Notes under the pieces: model-generated
Databases searched by the model: none
What the model was told of the DNA's origin: nothing
Seen by the model: only the letters and a program-made list of their open reading frames with translations
Assembly: GCF_029168945.1 (NCBI RefSeq)
Contig: NC_083603.1
Span: 558,001 to 622,000, forward strand
Length of the DNA stretch: 64,000 bases
DNA from: Cannabis sativa
Lineage: Eukaryota; Streptophyta; Magnoliopsida; Rosales; Cannabaceae
Reading direction: 5' to 3'
Translations under genes and position numbers: made by a program
Shown here: positions 55,919-64,000 of the stretch, piece after piece
Position numbering within the stretch: position 1 is the stretch's first letter
Layout: every line of letters starts with the position of its first letter

Positions 55919-56500
55919 TATACACATATATTATTCTACAAATTTTTTAGAACTTTATTTGTAACTAAATAATGAGCAAAATATACGTGCACGGATTAAA
56001 TTATAAAAAATAAATAATTTCACACAATTTTTTCCCCAAAAAATTAAAAGAATTATATATAAGTGAAGAAAATATATTAGTACCTTCGAGCCTCATGTAG
56101 AAGAGGCAATGGCCCTATTTCATAGCCTATCTTTATGCCTTTGGTTTGGGTTTAAGAATGTTACAACCTTTTTCGATTGTTATCGTAATTCAATAGTAAA
56201 TATATTAGTTATAATGAGTTTGGTATTGTACTTAATAAAATTTTTAATATTTAGAAATCTTTTCGAAGTATATATCTTTGTCTCATTGATGTAGGTCTAA
56301 GAATATTATTAGATCCTGTGTTTGGTGGCTAGGGCTTCTTATGAATTTTGTTGTTTAATAATCTTTTTTGAGCTTCGTTTTGTATTTTGAGACTTTTTAA
56401 GTTTTGTGCCTGTTTATAAAATATATCTGTTTTCTTTTAAAAAAAAATTAATTAGTATATCAAGTATGGGTTTTTTTTAAAAAAATAATTTTAATATATA
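55919..56500. other. Gene-free stretch with a possible retroposed tail
   Basis: 56290-56449 reads like the 3' end of a non-LTR element or transcript on + (TTTTGTGCCTGTTTATAAAA, then a run of A at 56441-56449). No coding part can be recognised. The frame at 56109-56294 has no domain. Confidence 0.3.
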
Positions 56501-56507
56501 TATTTTT

Positions 56508-57915
56508 TTTTGAGAGAGGTAACAAGCTGCAGAAAAACACCACTAAGCACAAGCAGCAACAACAAAGGAATTAGAATAATCCCTCATGGCCTTCTTCACG
56601 CAACCTTATAGCATCCTTGGCAAGAGAATGGGCAGCTGTGTTGAACTGGCGAGGTAAGTACTTCAAGGAGGCATCAGAGAAGTTGGAGAAGAACAGCCTG
56701 ATCTGAGAAACAAGACCAGAAAGAGTGGAGTGGTCCTGCCAATCACCATTAACTTTTGAAACTAAATTTAAACAGTCGGAGAAGATGAATTATGACTTCA
56801 ACTGAGAGTCAATACACCAAGATATCCCCTGCAACAAAGACTGACCCTCTGCAAAAATAGGAGTGGATGCACCAGGCAAGAGACGATTTTCCGAAGCAAT
56901 AATCTGATGATGACCAATCTTGAAAATGAAACCAATCCCCGTTAAGCCATGCTTATGGTCTAAAGCTGCGTCAACAAAAAGAGCCGGGGAGTCCTCATGA
57001 AAGTCGTCTACTGAAAACAATTGGGAATAGTGTGTGAGCTGATTAGAGGCTAGAACCGAATGACCAACACGATTGTTTTGTTGGGCCTCATTGTAATCCT
57101 GTAAATAATTATAAACAAACTCTTCCACATTGTTAGGAGCAATAGATTTATTAAATAATATTGAGTTTCTAGTATTCTAAATGTGTCAAATGAAAGCAAC
57201 AAAAAGAGAGAAATCATGCTTTGAGATGAGTTGCATTGCTTGGAGATAAAATTCATGGATGTCTGTTCTTCGGTGATCATGGTAAAAAATTTTGAATCTT
57301 GAAAGCTTCCAAATGTTTCTTGCTCTGGGGCAATCCACAAGGGCATGTGTGACAGATTCCATATTACTACCACAAACTGAACAAGATGGCTGCGGGAGAA
57401 TTTTTTTATGAAACAAATTTAAGGCACAAGGTAAAATATGGTTGAAAGCTTTCCAAGTGAAATGCTTGATTTTAGGGGGAACGGGAAGCGTCCAGAGAGC
57501 TTTCCACCACTGCTGAAAAGGGTTCGGATTAGAGGAGGGAGGTGAGTCAATGGAGGCAGAAGAAGAGGCTAGATGATATGCAGATTTGACAAAAATAAGA
57601 CCAGAAGGATGAAAACCCCATATCAGAGAGTCAACCATAGTAGGATCTAAAGGGATTTGAAGAATATGATCAACTTGATATGAAGGAAAATAATGTTTGA
57701 GTTTAGGGACATTCCAAGTAATATCAAGGTTGATAAAGAAAGAAACAAAAGCATGAAGGGGATCAATGGGTTGCATAAGGGTGGGATGAGAGATACCAGG
57801 GATCCAGTTTGAGGCAGACAAAGGAATATTATTACCAGCACCTATCTTCCACACAAGACCTTTTTTGAGCAGTTGACGCCCCCAAAGAAGACTTTTCAAG
57901 GTGAAAGAAGAATTA
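56508..57915 (-). pseudogene. 5'-truncated LINE: RT zinc-binding domain and RNase H
   Basis: On the minus strand the frame 57899-57186 has W-K-I-G-x-G then the zf-RVT domain (VKSAYHLA, PPKIKHFTWKAFNHILP, CSVCGSNMESVTHALVDCPRARNIW), the zinc-binding end of plant LINE reverse transcriptases. Two tryptophan codons after VAFI have become TGA and TAG. The frame goes on as NVEEFVYNYLQDYNEAQ to an RNase H domain: DAALDHKHGLTGIGFIF, AEGQSLLQGISW, then past another stop SDCLNLVSKVNGDWQDHS and RQFNTAAHSLAKDAIRL (about 56590). A tail of A residues (T run at about 56502-56511 on +) ends it. The reverse transcriptase core and endonuclease are missing. Confidence 0.85.
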
Positions 57916-59026
57916 TACCCATTAGGGGCTTACAAAAAAGTTTTTAAAGTAACGAGCTTTAAGGATAGAATGGAGGAGAGAAAAATAAGCCAATAAAGTT
58001 ATAAATCCCACACAAATCTAAAATCAAAGTGAGAAAAATGTTAGAAAAATTAATAATAAATAACTCAAGATCAATTTATATATAACATAAAACACGATAA
58101 TAATATATAATAATTAGGTGTGCGTATTTGATTGATCTATAGCAATTTTTACAATTTAATAATGTAATACTATCAACTAAGTCTTCCTCTTAGATCTCTA
58201 AATTAGAAGCAGTTTATTTATCTGATTATCAAAAGTATATAATTGTGATGAGATAATATGTATTTATAAAGTTATGGAGGAGACTAAGCTACATAATCCT
58301 AGTTGGACTGGACCTGCTCATCAAAGGCTTCAGTCAACTAAAAAAGTCCACCCTTCTACTTCACCTAGACTTTACACAAGAATGCTAAGTCCATTAACTA
58401 GTGATCACCAACAATATGGGTTAACACAATATAGAACTATTCAATCAACCAAAATTTAATGTAAGCTCAAATAAAAAGTAACAAAAAAAAATATTAAAGA
58501 TATAAAGGATGACACTATACACACTTTCACAATAAACTAAAGCATTATTGAAAATTAATTACAAATAAGAAAATCTTAGAGTGAATTAATAATTTGAGAA
58601 TGTTGGTACATATATATATACATATATCTGAGAATGTTGGTAATTATATATATACATATATAATTATCCACATTATATCTGAGAATGTTTTAAAAAAAAT
58701 GTAATAAAATAAATTCATTTTACATTTAATTTTTTTTGAAAGAAAAAAAAAATCATTTAAGGTATAAATTAAATCAAGTACTTGTTATATATATATATTT
58801 TTCTTTAAATAAAAATTTATTATATTACAGATCTACATGTAAATTATTACAACTCCAAACACAATCAAATAACCTATCATAAAATATACCTAGATATTTT
58901 ATCAAAAAGAAAGACTATCCAACCTCGTCCATATATATAAATAAAATTTTAAAAAATATTGTGTTTTTTTTTTTCTGTCAAAATTAAAACATTGATTGAC
59001 TTGAGTTTTTATCAACTTTATAAATA

Positions 59027-59060
<34 letters not shown>

Positions 59061-59477
59061 GGTGAATGTACGTGCGTACGTATTGCTAGTTTCATTTAAG
59101 ATTTTGGTCTTTTTAAGATTGTAAATGTATTTTATTTTTAAAGATTACAAATTTTTTGTTTGAAAAAATTAAATATTTATATTTGAAATATTATTTAATA
59201 ATGTATTAAAAATAATATTAGTGTAATTATAAAATTGTAAATAAATTTATTATTGGAGTAGTAGATTATTCTATTTAGTTCTTTTTTTAACATAGCATTG
59301 TAATGTAAGTTTATATCTATAAATATTCTGTAAAGTGTTAATATTATATGAACATCTCCATTTATAAAGCTAAAAAGTGGGTCAATGACAGAAGTGGTAT
59401 ATCTGCAATCACACAAAGATAGAAGTGGTATTTCTGCTTCCTATGCTTATCCAGAGAAAACATTAGATAACGTGAGG
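57916..59477. other. Gene-free stretch
   Basis: AT-rich. The only long + frame, 58274-58459, has no recognisable motif. An (AT)n microsatellite lies at about 59029-59057. Confidence 0.5.
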
Positions 59478-59493
59478 TTAACTTTAATATATA

Positions 59494-59762
59494 AAGATTT
59501 TTCTTTTTTTAAAAATAATAAAAAAAATTATTAATATTCTATAGGTTTGTTAGAGAGATATGTGGCTAAGATGATTTTTTTAATTTAAAAAGAGATTATT
59601 AATATTTAAAAGATTGTTTAATTTTTTAGGTTTAATTATTGGGTTTATTTGTTAACGTGAGATCAAACTAATCGTTAAATTTAACAGAATATTCTTTTAC
59701 TTTTAAGTATATTCTGTTAAACCAAAAAATACCGTTAGATATGCACTTTTAATATATAAAGA
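59494..59762 (-). mobile_element. Helitron 5' fragment, opposite orientation to 34180-34910
   Basis: Read on the minus strand from 59762: TCTTTATATATTAAAAGTGC, then ATCTAACGGTATTTTTTGG, the 5' part of the 34180 Helitron with scattered changes. Its 3' end is absent. Just beyond, at 59493, another TCTTTATATATTAAAG start faces the same way, suggesting a second Helitron head. Confidence 0.6.
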
Positions 59763-60310
59763 TATAGTACTATATACACTCTAACAACTGGCTTATAATA
59801 GACAGAAAAACACAAGTTGAATTGATATTTGATCCCCCACTGATCTCTATAATAAATATTAATTGCTTCACAAACATGACACATTATATGGGCCATGCAT
59901 ATATATATATATATAAATATATTACTATAATACAACTGTATATATATAGATCATATACATATATAATTAACTTTTTCCAGAATATATAGATCATAACACA
60001 CAATCCTTTTATAATGAAACTCATTTTTAGTAAAAACAATCCTCTAATAATTAGATTTGCTCAAACTAAGCAATCAAATAGCCCTACATATATGATATAT
60101 TTATATTTATATATGTATATATATAGAGAGAGTGAGTTGTTATAAATGAGTTGGTGATCTTGTTTGATTGAATGGGGGAAAGTTCATAAACATAATGCAA
60201 TTTATGCAACATATATAATAATAATGCAAACTATATACTATTCATATAGTATATGTTTCTGAATTTAATGACATAAATTTAGTATTCTGTCTTGGATGAT
60301 ATATATAGGA
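59763..60310. other. Gene-free AT-rich stretch
   Basis: Nothing supportable. Confidence 0.5.
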
Positions 60311-60721
60311 AATTTATGTAGGAGGTTCTCTTAAAGTTTCCTTCTAATAAATTTTTTATTTATTTCAGCATCTAAAAAACAGTTTTAGTCTATTTTTTTT
60401 CGTGATAATATATATATATTTTAATTATTTAAGATTACTTATAAATTTTCACAAAATTTTGAATGTCGAAAAAATATTTAAACAGTACTTACTTATCATG
60501 TGTGTAAGAAAAAACAGTTGCGTATACACTAAAATATGTAAATCTTATTTTCAGTATTATAAATTATTTAGAATTTTCTAAAACTTTAGATATGATGATT
60601 TTAAATAATTATAACATACATGAGCTAAAAAAAACTAAAAAGTTTTTCTAAATACCGAAATAGATAGGAGGTCTACTAATCGAAACCCTTTTAATTAAAG
60701 GGGTGTACTGTAAACTTATCC
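60311..60721. mobile_element. MULE-type MITE, relative of 55501-55918
   Basis: The left end is GGAAATTTATGTAGGAGG and the right end, on the other strand, is GGATAAGTTTACAGTACACC. The interior shares TTTTAAATAATTATAACATA, CATGTGTGTAAGAAAAAACA and ATACCGAAATAGATAGGAGG-like sequence with 55501-55918. The flanks TATATA/TATATACTA are compatible with a long target duplication but not exact. Confidence 0.55.
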
Positions 60722-61012
60722 TATATACTATACTACATTATAACTTTCAAGTAATTAGATTAATTAATGTGTGTACTATATATATATTGTTATTCTTTGT
60801 ATGTTATATGAATAATATTTGAAAGCTTATTTTATATTCAATTTAGGTATACATAATTATGTTCATGCATTTTATAATCTAAATATATATGTACCATATG
60901 GTTTTATTCTTTGTGCTATATAAATATTAAGAGCATAAATTATCTGGTTTAGGTTGTTAAGATTTATAAAACACTAAATATATATATATATATCACAGAT
61001 TTAAATATATTC

Positions 61013-61446
61013 TGTAACGTCCCCGCTTCAAGTCTCCATTGGGCCCTTACACCCACGGAATGAATGGCTCTTATACACGAGTACGCCACTCTAGCTGCTT
61101 CATGGACTGATGACTGACCCTACAGACCAACACGAGTGTTTTCAGCGTGCTTTGTCCTCACTCGCACGCTTCCTGGGAAAACTTCCCAGGAGGTCACCCA
61201 TCCTTGAAATTGCTCCAGGCCAAGCACGCTTAACTGTGGAGTTCTTTCGAGATGGGCTACCGAAAAACAAGATGCACCTTGTTGATATAGGTAGTACCAA
61301 TCAATCCATTTAAACTCTATTCAACTGTGTAGTCCCATACCTACACAGTCTTAGAATCATCCCACTTGACCTTCCCCAGGCGGTGTGAGATTGTACAGTT
61401 TACCTGGTATTTCCCCTTACGGATCACGGGACTACTGACTGTCACA
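61013..61446 (-). mobile_element. Cassandra-type solo LTR with 5S rRNA-like core
   Basis: 434 bp, flanked by a perfect 5-bp duplication TATTC (61008-61012 and 61447-61451). On the minus strand it runs TGTGACAGTCAGTAG to GGGGACGTTACA. At 61181-61278 the minus strand matches conserved 5S rRNA segments: AACTCCACAGTTAAGCGTGC, GGATGGGTGACC and CTCCTGGGAAGT. These include the box A, intermediate element and box C of the 5S internal promoter. Cassandra TRIMs are the known plant elements whose LTRs carry a 5S sequence transcribed by RNA polymerase III. No second LTR or internal region is present, so it is a recombination-derived solo LTR. The frame 61110-61313 is incidental. Confidence 0.85.
61181..61278 (-). 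promoter_or_regulatory. 5S rRNA-derived Pol III promoter in the Cassandra LTR
   Basis: Box A-like AGTTAAGCGTGCTTGG lies at 61220-61235 (minus) and the intermediate element/box C-like GATGGGTGACCTCCTGGGAA at about 61183-61202. The segment between them has diverged from 5S (TTTCAAGG, GGCCTGGAGC), so this is not a functional 5S gene. Confidence 0.75.
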
Positions 61447-61451
61447 TATTC

Positions 61452-62148
61452 CTAAAAGTACTTTAATATAGAGAACCATAAATCATAAATATTTATAGAA
61501 CCTTTGAATCAAAAAAAAGAATATGATAAAAGATGAGCGGAAGCACTAACCTAAAACTATTGTTGGAGATTACACAGAAGGTTATGATATTTCAAGAATA
61601 CACTATTTCTTTAAAGTATTTTTTCGGATGGAGAAGGAGAGAATACAGAAAAATGTAGTATCTCTTGGGGACCACTACCTATTTATAGACTCATTATATA
61701 ATGAGTTTTGAGTATTTATAATTTAGCCCCTCAACAAATTATAAATTAACTTATGATATCTACATATTATTTCCATGATAATTTAATACCCTTTTAATAC
61801 TTATAATATATGGTCACTTAATTTTGAATCACCATTTATAATAGCATATACATTATACATATGTGTCCACAATAAAATTTTTATTCTAATATAAGTATGC
61901 ATTCAGTTCACTTTATAATTATTTTGTGAAACACTAGTGCGTCTCGATCGTTATAAATTTAAATTTTGAGTGACGGTTTTGATATTTTTGTAATTTATTT
62001 TGAAATAGTTACATAAACCAAACATCCAAGGTGAGAGCATACTCCAATTTAATAATTAGATTGATCGAACGGTTATCAAATATCATTAAAAATTAAAATA
62101 TATAATTAAATTTACAGTAAGTAAGAAATATATAGTATTGCACCATAT
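61452..62148. other. Gene-free stretch
   Basis: Nothing supportable. Confidence 0.5.
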
Positions 62149-62262
62149 TGTGGATATTGTCCCACATTGAATAAATGGTAAAGTATTGAGTCCTATATAA
62201 GAACATGAGCTACTCTACTAATCAACAATTAGTTTTAGGATAGGTACCCATAATTCTCAAGA
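62149..62262 (+). mobile_element. TRIM-like solo LTR
   Basis: TGGATATTGTCCCACATTGA, TATATAAGAACATGAGCTAC and AACAATTAGTTTTAGGATAG parallel the LTRs of the 19125-19934 array (CACATTGCTAATG, ATGAGCTACTCCTC, CAATTGATTGTAAGATGG). No primer site follows. The ends are approximate. Confidence 0.5.
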
Positions 62263-62527
62263 CACCAAAATAAGCTTTTAAGACCACCAGCACTTCTAAA
62301 AGAGAAGCCATAACCAATCTCTATCCGTATGAGTAATTTTTATATTTTTTTTTAAAAAAAACTCTTAATTCTATTACAAATATCTTGTTCAATATTTTTA
62401 ATTACATACAAGAATCTTATTGATCCCATAATGTTTTATTTCACATTCTCTAAATATGATACATAATGGCTACCAAACCTATCAACAAAATTTATCTTCT
62501 TAACATTGTTATTTGTTAAACCTTTAT

Positions 62528-64000
62528 CGTAACACCCAAACTATCTAAGCAACATTTCACAATCGTTATAGTCATAGTTGTAATGCTTGTATTTGAAAAC
62601 TTGCTAAACCAAAATTAATTTTATAATATTATTATAATTATATAATCATATGGGTCGTGATCCCGAATTTTAAAACACAGTCAAAATTACATTTACTAAT
62701 ACAGAATCTCTTAGTAATAATTTTTTTTTACAAACGACAAGCAACTGTAAAATACAACTCAAAATGTTGAAAGACTGAAACCCTCCAAGCTGTACTGTCG
62801 CGATATGTACAATCACTGCCAAGCTCCAACTCACTGCTCCTCCAGCTTAGCTTTACCTTTACCTACACAAGGTAGCAAACTGATGAGTCAACAGACTCAG
62901 TAAGATATGCATAATATATAAACAATGCCATACCGACTTTATGCCTAAGCCGACCTAAGCTTAACAACCGAGCTCATCAAATGGTTAAGAACGTTCTTAA
63001 TGGAAGTACGACCACTGTACCATATGCACTAAAGTACCAACCCTGTACTTGTGTTGGTAGAGCCATTTTTGTACTCTCAGGAGTTACTAAGTGTTGTACT
63101 GCATGCACGACGTACCCCCTGGTACTCGTGTTGGTAACACTGTAACTACCATAAAATCCTACACTATACTAACACCCTTAATATCATATAAACATTAGTG
63201 TTAGTAGTGTAAGCATCTAATACAAACATGCATTCACATATATATAATATTTATGCTATCTTACCTTGTTCCGTGCTCAAGTGTGCCAGTCAGCCTGAGT
63301 GGAAACACAGCTTGACGCTTTATAGGGCCCTAAACCATAATATTCAAAACTCGATGAGAGACACGCTATTTAAAATTGAAACTAAGAATAACCCTATCGA
63401 TAAATAGGATGCTAACACCCCAAATAACACAAAAATGGGGAAAACTAGGGTTCTGGAAAATGACCCAACCAGCAGACCGGTTCCCAACTGGAAGCCCGGT
63501 TCCTGGGTACCAACCGGTCGACCGGTTCTATAGGTCCCCCAGAATCGATCGACCGGTTCTGTGCTACGAACCCAAAAATTGATCCCTACAAACCAGTTCG
63601 ACCCCAAACTTTTTAATAACTTCCAGAATGCCTGTATAAATTATAATAAACCATAATCAAGCAATAAAACTCTGTTACAAACATAAAAACTTATTCCTTA
63701 AAGCTCCAAGTAAGAGCTCATAAGCTCTAACTTCACTCCAACATCTTAATAATTAGCTAATCCACCCTAAAATTACATAAATAATTACAAATCAACTCCA
63801 GAATATAATTAATATCAAACAAACCTAATCTACACAGCCACCTAAAACCATAATTCATGCAATATTTAAGTTAAAGCTTAAAGAAAACAAGGGTAAAAAC
63901 ACTGGAGAATCTTTACCTTGAGTTGAGATCCTAAAACCTTGCTTCGATTCTTGGATATTGAATCAAAATTACTCCCAACTTCCTGTTGCTTCTAGGTGGT
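62528..64000 (-). mobile_element. Partial gypsy-like LTR running off the window
   Basis: The left edge CGTAACACCCAAACTATC is the mirror of the GGGCGTTACA end of the 35204-44644 LTR (here GGGTGTTACG on the minus strand). On the minus strand, ATCTTACTGAGTCTGTTGACTC (near 62900) matches in layout the CCTTACTGAGCTTTTAGCTC landmark of that LTR, and TCAACTCAAGGTAAAGATTC (near 63920) matches its TTTGAGGTAAG step. It is therefore a related but distinct long LTR. Repeats of GACCGGTTC occur at 63474-63562. The two overlapping frames at 63344-63607 come from them and are not genes. Confidence 0.6.

Noticed and set aside
58274..58459. 61-codon plus-strand frame with His/Ser/Pro content
   Set aside because: No motif, no supporting context, and length expected by chance.
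61181..61278. A 5S rRNA gene
   Set aside because: Only the promoter boxes are conserved, and the block sits inside an LTR with a 5-bp duplication, so it is Cassandra.
63344..63607. Overlapping frames on both strands near the window end
   Set aside because: Produced by GACCGGTTC repeats inside a long LTR.

Overview
The window is plant nuclear DNA, almost certainly from a eudicot. It is about 70% AT, its genes have short GT-AG introns, and it holds the usual plant mix of Ty1/copia, Ty3/gypsy-like, TRIM and Cassandra LTR elements, LINE remnants, Helitrons and MITEs. A Rosales genome (the hemp/hop relatives) would fit, but that is an impression and not something the sequence proves. There is no sign of bacterial, organellar or viral DNA.

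Only three host protein genes can be supported, all on the + strand in the left half. (1) A four-exon cytokinin dehydrogenase of the CKX1 type (11894-14508, 553 aa). (2) A five-exon NAD-dependent cytosolic glycerol-3-phosphate dehydrogenase of the GPDHC1 type (21078-23047, 471 aa). (3) A single-exon group-F bZIP transcription factor with an intact Cys/His-rich zinc-sensor motif (26497-27240, 247 aa). The exon joins of the first two genes were worked out by hand; both give uninterrupted frames of exact codon length. From memory, CKX1 and GPDHC1 are also close neighbours on Arabidopsis chromosome 2 (At2g41510 and At2g41540), so this may be a conserved gene neighbourhood. The three genes act in separate processes (cytokinin breakdown, glycerol-3-phosphate/NADH balance, zinc homeostasis), and nothing in the sequence links their functions.

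Layout. 1-4.1 kb: AT-rich, with a TAA microsatellite, a GC-rich hAT-like element and a CACTA-type MITE. 4.1-8.8 kb: a complete but broken copia element on the minus strand with 279-bp LTRs, a 5-bp target duplication and a deleted protease filled by an inverted piece of its own gag. 8.8-11.9 kb: MITE and CKX promoter, with two abutting G-boxes. 11.9-14.5 kb: CKX. 14.5-20.4 kb: tandem repeats, MITEs and a tandem TRIM array. 20.4-23.1 kb: GPDH with a non-coding 5' exon. 23.5-24.75 kb: truncated copia on the + strand. 24.8-25.7 kb: a satellite-like array built on TGTCGTTT. 25.7-27.3 kb: bZIP. 27.3-34.2 kb: gene-free. 34.2-34.9 kb: a Helitron. 35.2-44.6 kb: a LARD-like LTR element with 2.8-kb LTRs, inserted in an older MITE. 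44.6-48.4 kb: repeat relics. 48.4-53.9 kb: three copies of a Harbinger-like element, each carrying a GC-rich minisatellite, with other elements nested in or near them. 54-60.7 kb: MULE-type MITEs and a LINE fragment. 61.0-61.45 kb: a Cassandra solo LTR with its 5S rRNA-like core. 62.5 kb to the end: part of another gypsy-like LTR on the minus strand.

I found no wholly new gene system. The most unusual items are the Harbinger-like elements carrying G-quadruplex-prone minisatellites, the protease-for-inverted-filler swap, the inverted TGTCGTTT-type repeats on both sides of GPDH, the duplicated splice acceptor in the GPDH leader, and the bursty differences between the two LTRs of the LARD-like element.
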